Origin: Drosophila persimilis | Lineage: Eukaryota; Arthropoda; Insecta; Diptera; Drosophilidae | NCBI RefSeq assembly: GCF_003286085.1 | Contig: NW_020825288.1 | Coordinates: forward strand, 1,550,001-1,614,000 | Reading direction: 5' to 3' | Length of the DNA stretch: 64,000 nt | Part shown: one piece after another, positions 13,510 to 31,493 of the stretch | Position numbering within the stretch: the first letter of the stretch is position 1 | Layout of the letters: each line of letters starts with the position of its first letter | Made by a program: the position numbers and the translations under genes | The notes under the pieces: model-generated | What the model was told of the DNA's origin: nothing | What the model saw: the letters and a program-made list of their open reading frames with translations, nothing else | Databases searched by the model: none

Positions 13510-14206
13510 ATGGACAATAAAAAGAGTTTTCTGATTCTCATCGTTGTGATCCTACATTTAGTTCTGAATGTATGGTAAACCTGCAGTATTCAGATATCAT
13601 AATCAAATGATGAAAGCCTATAGACTTATTCCAGCATTGAATTTACGAACGTCAACTGCACTTCATTGGATAGTAAATTCGGGGAGTTCGAGTACTGCTA
13701 CCTAAAGTCAGTGAATCGTACCTACAAATACTTCTCCGCAAAATTTAAAGTTTATGAGCTTCCTATTAAGTCCATGAAGGTATGTTGAAATGTTCATTAA
13801 ACAATATTTACCTTACAATATCGTGCAGGTAAATTTTTCGTTGTGGAAGCGATACAATGGCTATAAGCCCTTCCTTTACAATGTCACCTTTGATGCCTGC
13901 AAATTCTTTGCCAATAACAACTCCAATCGTGTGATCAAGTTCTTTTATGAATCGTTTACGTACTACTCGAATATAAACCACACATGTCCCCTCAATGTAA
14001 GTGGAAAGTGCACTCTCCAGAACCAGCAGCCCTTAGTTTGTTCTTTGCAGCATGACATCATTATGGAAAAGCTTCCTATCGACTTTGTTAACCACCGAAT
14101 GACGGAAATTCTTCCATTTCCCGAAGGGCAATATCTCGTTGAAGTACGTTGGATTCGTTCCGGAACTTATCTTGCATTTGGAAAGTTATATGCCACACTT
14201 TCTTGA
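13510..14206 (+). CDS. DUF1091 (DM8) family secreted protein
   Basis: Coding exons are 13510-13569, 13624-13779, 13829-13996 and 14051-14206 (20, 52, 56 and 51 codons plus stop; 179 aa), all introns phase 0. Exon 1 is a hydrophobic signal peptide. Exon 2 has the family core (EFTNVNCTSLD, then YCYLKSVNRTYKY). Exon 3 has the RYNGYKPFLYNVT and DACKF motifs and ends before an NHTCPLN site. Exon 4 has LPFPEGQYLVEVRW. The exon 2 acceptor is taken as the AG at 13622-13623, because the expected AG at the site used by its sisters would shift the frame; this removes the IHSRF start seen in the others. N-glycosylation sites are present. Molecular function is unknown. Confidence 0.85.
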
Positions 14207-14318
14207 ATGACGGACAGAATTAAAAAACGGATGCTTGTTCGAAATGATTAATTCTGTGTTGTTTAATGTGATTTTAAGCGATTTGATACGACATGAGAAA
14301 AATTAAACTAAATCCATC

Positions 14319-14446
14319 CACTCAGTATTATAATCTGTTTTAAAGTGTACAATTGATAATAGATTTCAGGCTGTTAGGTGCTGTATTAAATTGAATGCCA
14401 ATTTTTATGGAACATACAGTGTAGTGTGGAGCGTCGACATTACAGG
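14319..14446 (+). promoter_or_regulatory. Conserved upstream module and leader of a DUF1091 gene
   Basis: The block at 14319-14350 and the GGAGCGTCGAC leader at 14428-14438 match the copies before the neighbouring genes. The block continues into AAGTGTACAATTGATAAT, which is shared exactly with the next gene downstream. Confidence 0.5.
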
Positions 14447-15152
14447 ATGGGCTATAAGAAGAGTTATCTAATTTTGATCGTTGTGACTCTACACTTAGCT
14501 ATGAAAGTAAAGGCGCTAATATTGAAATCTCATATATAAATGATGTCAACTTCTAGATCCATTCCCGGTTTGAGTTTACGAATGCCAACTGCACCACGGT
14601 GGATAGGAAATTCGGGGAGTGCGACTACATCTACCTGAAGTCGGTGAATCGGACTTATAAATATTTATCCGCGAAATTTAAACTCTATCAACTTCCGGTT
14701 AAAGCTCTAGGAGTATGTAAGCCGCAGCATTAGTTCCTCGTAATTATCATTGGGATAATAATTTCAGGTAAATCTTGTGCTAATGAAGAGATTCAACGGA
14801 TATAAGCCATTCCTGTACAACATTACCATCAATGCGTGTAAATTCTTTGCCAATACCAAGTCCAGCCCCGTGGTGAAATTTTTCTATGAATCGATTACGA
14901 CCTTCTCTAACATGAACCACTCATGTCCCTACAATGTAAGTGAAGGGTTACCTTCGGAATTTCATCTTTTAAATTGATTCACTTTACTCTCTGCAGCATG
15001 ACATTATATTGGAGAAGCTTCCTGTTGATTTTATAAACCACCGACTGACAAATGTTTTACCGTTTCCCGAGGGTGATTATCTTTTTCAGGCCCACTGGTT
15101 TCGTTCGGGATCTCTTTTTGCTGTGGTCAAAATATATGGCACCCTTTCATGA
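14447..15152 (+). CDS. DUF1091 (DM8) family secreted protein, tandem twin 1
   Basis: Coding exons are 14447-14506, 14557-14712, 14768-14935 and 14997-15152 (179 aa, phase-0 introns). The signal peptide is in exon 1; exon 2 starts IHSRFEFTNANC; exon 3 holds the RFNGYKPFLYN and NACKFF motifs and ends NHSCPYN; exon 4 holds LPFPEGDYLFQAHW. In exon 2 the second cysteine has moved: relatives read EFEYCYLK while this gene reads ECDYIYLK. The gene is almost identical, introns included, to the one at 15525-16226, so the two are a recent tandem duplication or are kept alike by gene conversion. Function unknown; secretion is inferred from the leader. Confidence 0.87.
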
Positions 15153-15207
15153 ATATATATTATTTATTTATTATGTGTAATGTGTGTACAAAATAAAAAA
15201 TGAGCAG

Positions 15208-15310
15208 GTTAATATTTCGTTTTTAAAGCGATTCCATGGTTATAACTCCTTTCTTTACAATATTACCATTAATGATTTTCAAAATATACGTCACCCTTTC
15301 TTTAATGACG
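15208..15310 (+). pseudogene. DUF1091 exon 3 fragment
   Basis: A copy of the start of exon 3 (RFHGYNSFLYNIT) follows a GCAG acceptor-like site. After about 30 codons it runs into sequence resembling a gene's 3' end (GTCACCCTTTCTTTAATGACG). No exons 1, 2 or 4 adjoin it. It lies between the two near-identical twins and is probably a leftover of the duplication. Confidence 0.75.
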
Positions 15311-15408
15311 AATGGAAAGACAATACTAATGGTTGTTCAAAATTATTGTCGATTTTTTATTGTATAATGTGATGTCATGATGAAAGCTATTGAAATAAAT
15401 TAGACATC

Positions 15409-15524
15409 CGTTCAGTTTATTAATCTATTTTAAAGTGTACAATTGATAATGGATTTTAGGTTGTTAGATGATGAATTAAAAGGTAAATAGCTTACAGTCT
15501 TGTGTGGAGCGTCGACAACGCAAG
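15409..15524 (+). promoter_or_regulatory. Conserved upstream module and leader of a DUF1091 gene
   Basis: The AT-rich block at 15409-15440 and the TGTGGAGCGTCGAC leader at 15502-15515 repeat the arrangement of the other cluster genes. A CAGT initiator-like site at 15495 precedes the leader. Confidence 0.5.
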
Positions 15525-16226
15525 ATGGACCACAAGAAGAGTTCTGTAATTCTGATCCTTGTGGTTCTACACTTAGTTATGAAAGTAAGGACCCTAATAG
15601 TGAAATCTCATATACAAATAATGGCCACTTCTAGAGCCATTCCCGATTTGAGTTTACGAATGCCGACTGCACCACGCTGGATAGGAAATTCGGAGAGTGC
15701 GACTACATCTACCTGAAGTCGGTGAATCGGACCTATAAATATTTATCCGCGAAATTTAAACTTTTTCAACTTCCGGTTAAAACTCTAGGAGTATGTAAGC
15801 CGCAGCAGTAGTTCCTCGTAATTATCATTGGGATAATAATTTCAGGTAAATCTTGTGCTAATGAAAAGATTCAACGGATATAAGCCTTTCCTGTACAACA
15901 TTACCATCAATGCGTGTAAATTCTTTGCCAATACCAAGTCCAACCCCGTGGTGAAATTCTTCTATGAATCGGTTATGACCTTCTCTAACATGAACCACTC
16001 ATGTCCCTACAATGTAAGTGGTGACCTTCGAAATTGTATTATTTAAATTGAACCTCTTAACTCTTTGCAGCATGACATTATAGTGGATAAGCTTCCTGTT
16101 GACTTTATCAATTACCGACTAACAAAGGTTCTGCCCTTTCCCGAGGGCGATTATCTCTGTGAGGCCCATTGGTTTCGTTCGGGATCTCGTTTCGCTGTGG
16201 TTAGAGTATATGGCACCCTTTCATGA
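15525..16226 (+). CDS. DUF1091 (DM8) family secreted protein, tandem twin 2
   Basis: Coding exons are 15525-15584, 15635-15790, 15846-16013 and 16071-16226 (179 aa, phase-0 introns). Motifs match the twin at 14447-15152: signal peptide, SHSRFEFTNADC, ECDYIYLKSVNRTYKY, RFNGYKPFLYN, NHSCPYN and LPFPEGDYLCEAHW. By eye, intron 2 differs from the twin at one position of 55, and exon 3 at only about seven of 168. It shares the relocated exon 2 cysteine and has an extra cysteine in exon 4 (LCEAHW). An AATAAA lies at 16254-16259. Function unknown. Confidence 0.87.
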
Positions 16227-16858
16227 ATATATGTATGTATATACATATAGATAAATAAAGATTCATTGAATAATGAATAATGCATACAAATGTTGTGTCA
16301 CGTGTTGTGATTATGGTTGAAATCCACCCCACCATGTATGAACACTATCCGAATATCCCTTACTAAATGTCGACATAACAAACGTATAAAGAAAGAAACA
16401 TACGAAATAGAAAGCAGAATGGACAGTCGAACGAATCTAACAAGATAACGAAAATAGGCGTGGGAGCATGTCGAAATTCCGTGTATCACAACAAAAAGAG
16501 GCACGAGAACAACGAAATCGACAACTATAAATGTGACGGAGACAAGTGTTCCGGTACGTAATCGACTTTCACAAAAAATATGGCAGACAACGCCAACAAG
16601 TACATCCAACTTTTACGTCCGCTACCTTTATTCGTCTCGCATTCCTGTACGGAATTCCGTAATTTAATATTCCGCTCCGGACACCATTGTCATGGGCTCA
16701 AATTCAAACATGAGCCAGATTGTATCCACGGATCCAGATTGGAACGTGTTCCTGAAGTGCATTTACACAGAAATAGATCACAATACTGAGGCCATTTCTA
16801 ATGTATTGCCTGTTTATTGGACAAATGTGTTTCTAAACGATTTCATACCATACAAAAG
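16227..16858. other. Spacer within the DUF1091 cluster
   Basis: About 630 bases separate twin 2 from the upstream module of the last intact gene. No DUF1091 exon relic was recognised. It contains an isolated 58-codon ORF (16692-16868, plus strand) with no family resemblance that I can name; nothing else here looks coding. Confidence 0.5.
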
Positions 16859-16994
16859 CATTCAGTAATTTAATCTATTTTAAAGTGTTCGATTGAATTT
16901 TCCTTGCGCATTTACATACTAAGTGATTTATTAAGAGTTAATACATGGAATTCTATGGAGCAAACAGTGTTCTTTGGATCGTCGAAAATACAGG
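16859..16994 (+). promoter_or_regulatory. Conserved upstream module and leader of a DUF1091 gene
   Basis: The block at 16859-16890 and the leader at 16974-16994 (TTTGGATCGTCGA, one or two changes from the sisters) precede the ATG by the usual distances. A CAGTGTTCTTTGG site at about 16967 resembles the initiator region of the antisense family members. Confidence 0.48.
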
Positions 16995-17726
16995 ATGGCC
17001 CATAAGATAAGCTCCCTGATTCTGATCGTTGTGATCTTACATTTTTTTATAGAAGTAAGGATTGCACAGCATGTAAACACAATACAATTCACATATAATT
17101 CTTAAATCAACTTCCAGATCCATTCCCGGTTTGAGTTTACAAATGTCAATTGCACTGCGTTGGATGCGAAGTTCGGGAAGTTCGACTATTGCTTTCTGAA
17201 ATCTGTAAACCGGACTTATAAATACTTTTCGGGAAAATTTAAGGTTTATCAACTTCCCATTAGAGCCATGGAAGTGTGTAGATATGTCAAGATAACCATC
17301 AAAATGCTCTTTTAATTATCATTCACTTCATTATTACAGATTAACATGGTATTATCAAAGCGATTGAATGGATACAAGCCCTTTCTTTACAATATGACCT
17401 TCAATGCATGCAAATTTATTGCCAATCCCAAATCCAGTCCTGTTGTGAAATTTTTCTATGAATCATTTATGAGTTACTCCAGTGTGAACCACTCATGTCC
17501 CTACAATGTAAGTGAACAAAGGTTACTTCAGTGCCGAATAATTAGGGATAACTCCCTTATTTTTCTGCAGCATGACCTCGTTTTGGAGAAGCTTCCTGTG
17601 GATTTTATCAATCACCGATTTACGCAAATTCTGCCCTTTCCTGAGGGCCAATATCTATTGGAAGTACGTTGGCTTCGTTCCGGATCTCTTCTTGCTGTGA
17701 TCAAGTTATATGGTCTGCTTTCTTAA
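16995..17726 (+). CDS. DUF1091 (DM8) family secreted protein
   Basis: Coding exons are 16995-17054, 17118-17273, 17340-17507 and 17571-17726 (179 aa, phase-0 introns). The signal peptide (ISSLILIVVILHFF) is followed in exon 2 by IHSRFEFTNVNC and DYCFLKSVNRTYKY, in exon 3 by RLNGYKPFLYNMT and NACKFI ending NHSCPYN, and in exon 4 by LPFPEGQYLLEVRW. It keeps the usual exon 2 cysteine, unlike the twin pair upstream. It is the last intact member of the plus-strand array. No enzyme motifs are visible; function unknown. Confidence 0.87.
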
Positions 17727-17976
17727 ATGTAAGACGTAAATATTTTTCTAAACAAAATTGGTGAAAGGGTATACATATGTGCTAAACTTTTTCTGAGCTT
17801 TGATAGACTTTATTTTTTTGTTAAATGTGATTTTTGATTATGTAATATATATCATAAAGCATTTGCTTTTCGGAATGTTAAGCTATTTTTAAAAGGGGCT
17901 TTCAATTATTGATGATGCGACATCATATTGGAGTTTTAATAAAGTTTAGTCATTATTGTTTCATCGACGATTCGAG

Positions 17977-18216
17977 ATGGAAGCTAATCTGAATTTTCTG
18001 GTTCGGCACATGGTGATCGTTGGATTGACACTGGAATAATGAATCATCCTACATACATACTGATATGAAATATTTGAGATTATTATTTATGAAAAAAAGT
18101 TTTATCGTTTTAGGTAACAGATATTATGCCTTTTCGTGTGGGGATTACCTTTTCGAAACCAACTGATTTGCTTATGATATCAACCGATCTGTAGTCAAAG
18201 TGAATGGCACTCTTTG
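17977..18216 (+). pseudogene. DUF1091 pseudogene with exon 1 and exon 4 relics
   Basis: An intact 20-codon exon 1 (17977-18036) is followed by TAATGA where the donor GT should be. Exons 2 and 3 are absent. An exon 4 tail runs from about 18115 to 18216 with a frameshift in the FPEGDY region and a stop in place of the usual tryptophan. Its ending (AYDINRSVVKVNGTL) resembles the antisense genes in the CanA1 intron more than the adjacent plus-strand cluster. Confidence 0.78.
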
Positions 18217-21200
18217 AGAGTGACTCAATAAACTTTTCTAAGGAAAATATGCGGCTTATATATTCTTGAAACACGGTTATGGGAAAGTTGTCTACCATTT
18301 GAAATGCACACCGGTCAAGGTCTGGTTTTACTCGAATAAGTATCTACTTTTCAATTAATCTAAGTTAAATTTATAATGAGCGTTCTATATAATTTCTGAA
18401 TCTATATTCTATATTTATCGTGAATTGAGCGAGGGCACAGGTATACGTCGGGGCTCTTTTAGGACCCTTTTCCATGATATTCTTCACTTAACAATTTTTT
18501 TATAGCCCTGCTTTTAACCCAAAAGAAAGTTAAACACAAAACTGGCCCCAAACAAGGAGAAAAATGTACGGAAAAAACGAGGTATGGGAAAATTGTATAA
18601 ATGAAAACTAAATATTTATTTTGGGTCCGTCAGTGAACGGCTGGGGAAAACAAAGGATATTCGGGGAAAAAGGTTCCCATGTGCGTTATCTATGAGCGTT
18701 GAGTGCCTTAATAAGTAAGTCAATAAATCAATTCAATAAAAATTTGTGCTGCCTTTTTCTATCTATATTTGAAGTTTTGGCTTTGTTTTTTGTGACCTCC
18801 TTCTGTTGTTGGCAATCCCAAGCAAACAAATGTGAGGAAAGCAATCCAACAAAAAAGTTTGGATCGCAAAATGTTTGGCAACGAGAAAACAAAGAGTAAA
18901 GAGTGGGCGGGTTTCGGAGGTTAAAAGAGGGTCCAGAGGGCTGATGACTAGGGCCAAAAAAGATACATAAACAATGATAACTGCAAAGTTTATCAATTTG
19001 TAAAATGGCAGCCGCAGACATGAACAATAGGGTAAAAAGAAAAACGAGTAACATTGGTACGATAGTTACCAGTCCCAACTAGAAGATATCTACTATTCGA
19101 GAAATCATTCAAAAATAAGTCAAAAAGGTATGGCAGTACTTCTATGGAGTACCTCATTGATCTTTCTGAAAATATTATAATATGTAGGTGCTACGATCAT
19201 CCGATTATGACCAGTGTTGGTGGATTTTTTAGTTCCCACCACAAAGAATGTGGATGTCACAGGATGTCCCTGGAGCTGTGGGATCTTTATCGTCATACCC
19301 ATATACCCATTTACTCTACAAGTGCAGGGTATGCCGAACGCAAAGCTGTTTAGCGGTGGCTGTACCTGCTGAGCTTTTCGAGCCTAAGCTTTCACTATAT
19401 CTGGTGGATAAGATAATGAAGGCATATTTATGGGTATCGTAGGAAATAAAATTTATTAAATTTACTTAATGATAGGAAAACTCTAAAAGAACGGAAGTGC
19501 CTGATAATAAATTTAATTTCTTATTTTGTTATAGCCAACAAATTGACCATCCCTCAGCCATAGCCCCCATACATAATTCAAATGAATTGTTTAGACAGCG
19601 GCCACAAAGAGATAGAGAGGCAGAGATCCAGAAGCCAAAACAACCACACATCGGAAGAGCAAAGAACAAATCTCAAACAATGAATGAAATGTTTTTTTTA
19701 CGTGTCAATATTATCTTTTTCTTTGGCGTTTTGTTTATAACAACTGAATCAGCGTCCGTCCGAGCGTAAAAAAGCATTGTTTTAAAAATACTCGACCACT
19801 ACGCGTGCTCTTCAGATGTGTGTTGGGGTAAAAGTAGTTGGCTATTTTCGCACTTTCAAAAATATACATACTGCACAGATAGAAGACTTTGTGACATGCC
19901 GACATGACGAAACGAGTGTTCAAAGTGTCAGCGCTGATATGCCAACAACTTGACTCAACCTGACTGGCGAATTATTCAAGCAAATCTCTTCGGGTAGGAG
20001 TAGGATGAGGCGGAGGAGGAGGAGGAGGAGGCACACCCCAACACACACGACACTGAAATACATGCAATTAGATTGAATGTGTTTAGTCTAGAGGCACTAC
20101 TACGAGTATATGGCACTATCAATTCCGAGTGTCTCTCGATTAATCTCCTGCAGATGTCTGGCTATCAAGTCAGATCCGATCCGATCCCTTTCTGCCTCTT
20201 AATTGCACTTAAAATACCCGTACTCGTACGATGCCAGCGATATTTTCACCCATAAAACTTAGCACATATCGAGAGGTGCATATGTACATATATATATTGT
20301 ATATAGCCATCGCTGACTGAAGAATCAGAGCAGAGCGGCAGGACAGGGGTCTGGACTGGGCCGAGCTGTCAGCGCATTTGCCAAAAAGTCGCCACTAGAA
20401 TGCAAATCGCTCCCACCGCCCCACATCATCGTCTGGTTAGCACCGGAAAGTGCTTCTTTCTAGTCGTGTGACTGGCCTTTGTCTCTCTCTCTCTCTCTCT
20501 CTCTCTGTCTGGTCCCTGTGTGGGCGTCGAAGTAAAAAATGTATTCCACTCTCTGCCAAATCGGTTGCTCCGAGTGCTATGACTGCTATGAGTACTCGAA
20601 TCGATGCGCATTTCGCCAGCTGCGACTGCACTCTGGCATTGGTCGAGATTGATTCCACGACGGGCGACATCCTTCCCAGAACTGAGTGTGCCCGCCACTA
20701 CCCCACTATATTGCGATTCGGTCCGCCAGTCGGCATACATATCAATTGACCATCACGACAAAAAACATTGACAAAACAAACACACAGACCGCACGGGCAT
20801 GGCATCGCTATGAATCGGTATGGGTACACACAGATTGTTATTAAAATATTGCCACGCTCCGCATAAAAGATGCATGAAATTGGTTCCCCCACTGGATGGG
20901 GAGGGCATGGAGGACTCGGAATACACTAATTACTTTTTATTCAATGTTAATACTGAGGAAGCGAAGCATCCGAAGGGCAAGCGTCGTCAGAAAGTGTCAT
21001 AATACTTAATTAAAGGGTAAAAGGGCATCGCTGAAAATTCAGTTATTACTCCTTCAGAGATTCAACCATAGACCCAAGGAAGTACTAGTCGAACATTGAA
21101 GTATCCCCCCCCTGCAGACCACTGCAGATATACCCGATTGATGGTAGAACGCATATATATTTTTGCACGAGGCGCGCACAAAGTCAAGACTATAATTATA

Positions 21201-21682
21201 GCGACACCCACCTATTGGCGCCCAATTTCTAGCAAACACTACCCATACACCTATGATTATACACCCATACGCACACACACAATCAATATCACGGACAAGC
21301 GGACAACGAAATGCGTCTCACGGTCAAGTTGAAAAGCATTGAGAGCGGATGTGGAAATGGGAATGGGATGGAGATGAGAATGGGAATGAGAACGAGATCG
21401 AGATCGTGAATGGGGGAGCAAAGGCAGATGTGTTAATGTTTATGAAGGTCAGTGGAACCGCAGAGGGAGCAACAGTCGAAGAAGGGCAACAGCCCCCTCT
21501 CTTTTCCACATCACAGTAATTTCTCTCTCTCTATCATTCTTTCAATTTTTTAACGAGTGCGTGTGTGACATTAACCCAATAAAAATAGTCGGATATACAG
21601 CCAGAGCGGAGACCAGAACCCTACGCAACAATTACGAACGATCACGAATGCGCCTGCAAACGATCAGGAATGATCACGAATG
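18217..21682. other. Intergenic DNA upstream of CanA1
   Basis: No supportable gene. It contains a CT run at 20481-20506, several TACGAGTA octamers and scattered short ORFs. One ORF (20820-21002, plus strand) ends in a basic tail (KGKRRQKVS); I could not connect it to any gene. Another (19681-19767) begins with a signal-peptide-like stretch but then stops. Confidence 0.5.
20481..20506. repeat. CT microsatellite
   Basis: An almost pure CT dinucleotide run in intergenic DNA. Confidence 0.85.
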
Positions 21683-22716
21683 ATCACGACAGAGAAAGAG
21701 ACAGAGACAGAGACAGAGAGAGCGAGAGAGGGAAAGAGCGCGTCAAGGGCGTAGCTTGAGAGACATTGAGAGGCTGAGAGAGCGCCTCGATTTCTGCCGA
21801 TCGTCTTCGGGCTTTCGATCTGTGTCTTTGATTTGGTTTCGCGAAAATTTTCGCTCAGTTTCGAGGAAAATTGCGGCGCGCCAACTTGGGAAATGCGTTG
21901 CGTGGTGCCCTAGTCGCAGTCCCGTTCCGATCCGAGCATACACCATACAACACTAAGGCCAGAAAAGCCCCCAAGGATTAGGCTGCAGCAAAGTGTGACC
22001 AAAGTGATCTATGTGTGTCGTCGCTCCTCCATCTTCGTTGATTCTTTGATTTTACGATTATTTCTATTTCTATTTATATTTCCATTCTTGTATGGCTATT
22101 TCGGTGCGCGTTTGTTTTTGTGGCTAATTAGCACAAAGTGTCGAGCAATTTTCCGTCTCAATTGAGCTCAAGTGCTGCCCTTCTGCCAAGAAAAAAGTGA
22201 TGAAAACACGAAAAGTTAATACGTAGCTGAATAATTGCCCGATATTTAAATATTAATTGTTCAACATTTATTTCGTGTGCGCGAAATACAAGATACTACT
22301 ACGAGTTGTCCGTCTCTATAGATGGGATGCCTGCCATTGCCTGGCTAAAAATATAGATATGCATATGAAAGTCCACATCCATACAATATAACAACAAATT
22401 TTATTTATTGCCTAAATATATTTGTGTGTTTTTCTTGGGCGAGTGGGTCCGTCGTCTGTTTCCATAAAGCGACGCTGGGCCAACGATTTGCCGTATAATA
22501 TTCGAAAATTCTTGTGCTAGTAACACTTTTAGCCTCAGCTTCTGCTTACCCCCAACAAAAACTCAACTCGTAAAAATTTATATCAGGCAAAAAAGATTGC
22601 AAAAACTGAATCAACAGAACAGCAAAACAGAAAAAGTAGCAGTGAAAACACATAAAGAATTAATAAAAGACTAAAAAACAAAACGGAAAATAAATAAATT
22701 CAAATATTCAACAATC
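21683..22716 (+). promoter_or_regulatory. Probable CanA1 promoter and 5' leader
   Basis: A GAGA-rich block at about 21690-21740, of the kind bound by GAGA factor, is followed by a CTCAGTTT initiator-like site near 21852 and then about 860 bases without large ORFs up to the CanA1 ATG, which has a good CAATC context. The start of transcription is inferred; no TATA box stands out. Confidence 0.4.
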
Positions 22717-29779
<7,063 letters not shown>

Positions 29780-29961
29780 TGCCCATAGAGAGGAGAGGTT
29801 CCTGCTTAAATTTATCTGTTATCTAGATCTACTTTTGTTAGCCACCACTTTTATACCAGAATTCTAGTCATCTGAGGCCCTCAAACGAGACGAATCTCTC
29901 CTACCATAATCCTGTAACTGAAATATTAGCAAAAATTTATACGTGACATGAAAAATAGTTC

Positions 29962-29967
29962 AATAAA
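29962..29967 (+). terminator. Candidate CanA1 polyadenylation signal
   Basis: AATAAA 183 bases after the CanA1 stop codon. It is the first canonical hexamer downstream, implying a short 3' UTR; later sites were not excluded. Confidence 0.5.
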
Positions 29968-29985
29968 AATGGCAGCAAATAGCTC

Positions 29986-31391
29986 AACAAAATTATCGTT
30001 TGTTTGCCACACAGAACGTGTGCCTTCCGAGAGGGGCACTGCAGCTGTGCCTGTCATTAGTCCCACAGACCCACTGCCCCACTCGCTCTACTCAGGCGTA
30101 ACAGACCATCACGAGGCCCAAGAGACAGGGGGCGGAGAACATTGTAATAATAATCAACCAAATGCAAACAGTAGTAGAACAGGTCCAAAAGCGAATCATT
30201 CACCGCCGAGCGTCACTTGGCGTGGAAGATTCCCCCCGTCTTTTATTTCGATTTCTCGGGCTGGCAACGTGCGCAAGCAGACAGCGGCAGAAATTCATAC
30301 GGATAGAGATAAACATGGATAGATTAGAGGTTAGATAAAGATTTACAATGGGATGAGGTGATTATGAGAGCAGTTCGGGATGAACAAATGTCAATGGAAG
30401 CTGGAACAGGCCTCAATTCGTATCGAAATGTGGGGGCATTCCCCAGGGAACCAGGTATCTGTGGGATCTATGGTATCTGGTGTAAGATTTTGTATTTCGA
30501 TCCTACTGATCTCTGTCGCTCGGCAATTCCAGTGATCTCAGACAGATCTACAACACGTTTAACTAGAGCAGCACCCACAAATCAATGACAATAGGCTGGC
30601 CCCAGCTCTAGATTAGACCCATTGTGTTCCCCGGTAGATCATGTAATACGGACAGAGGAAGGGGGAAAGATCACGTCAAGTGGGTGATAAACAAGTGGCA
30701 TTGAGAGGTCGCTCGGAGATGCAAAACGCTAGATAAACTCTTTCGAATGTTTGCCCCAAAAAGCAGTCACAAATGCAAACAACACGCATACGCAATGTGT
30801 TCCGATGATACGAGATACCGAGGGTATTAAAGGAAAAAAATAGCCGTCTCTTTTATCACTTCTGATTAAGACAAACAACGGCATCAGAACCATCACAGAA
30901 ATTATCTGCAGCCCACGACCACAAGAGATAGCGGCCAAAACAGCCGGAACAGCCGCACGATCCACGGCAGTCGCTTCACGTGCAGCATCTACTGTAAATC
31001 AGCGCATTGACACATGAATCTCACGGGGGAAATGGCGAAAGAAATCTCCAAGCCCCAAGCAAACATCGCGATCGTTTAAACGTCTATAAAAGCTTATGGT
31101 GGGGGCCCTGGGCCCTGGGCTTTGCTTTGCACGTTTTTATGGATTTATCGTCTCGTGGAGCTGTAATTTTAATAGAACCAAACGGGAACCCGAATGGGGG
31201 TTGCTTCGTGTCTGGGCTGCTCGGCTGGTCGTTTGCCATATAACGGCGATGGGGGCTTGTTGCGGTGTTAGTCGCTAATTGGAGATCCACACGAGACGCG
31301 GGCTTTGGGCCACAGAAAACCACTGTTTCGCGCATTTCACATCCACTCCGATGGCCTGTTGAACGAATCTGCGCCTCAAGCTGAGCTGTGA
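29986..31391. other. Intergenic DNA between CanA1 and Alp4
   Basis: No gene recognised. A TATAAAAG at 31085-31092 is a possible alternative upstream promoter element for Alp4. Nothing else stands out. Confidence 0.5.
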
Positions 31392-31399
31392 TATAAATA
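31392..31399 (+). promoter_or_regulatory. TATA box, Alp4 candidate
   Basis: TATAAATA lies 95 bases upstream of the Alp4 ATG, which would place the start of transcription near 31420 and give a leader of about 70 bases. Confidence 0.5.
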
Positions 31400-31493
31400 G
31401 GAATCGGAACAAAAGCCTCTACACCCTCTACAACAAGACCATCTAAATTGCCCGAATAGTATTTCAATCTTGTGCGTCTTGTGCAAATCCAGA

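Noticed and set aside
20820..21002. 60-codon plus-strand frame ending in a basic tail
   Set aside because: No upstream exon, no recognised family and ordinary intergenic surroundings.
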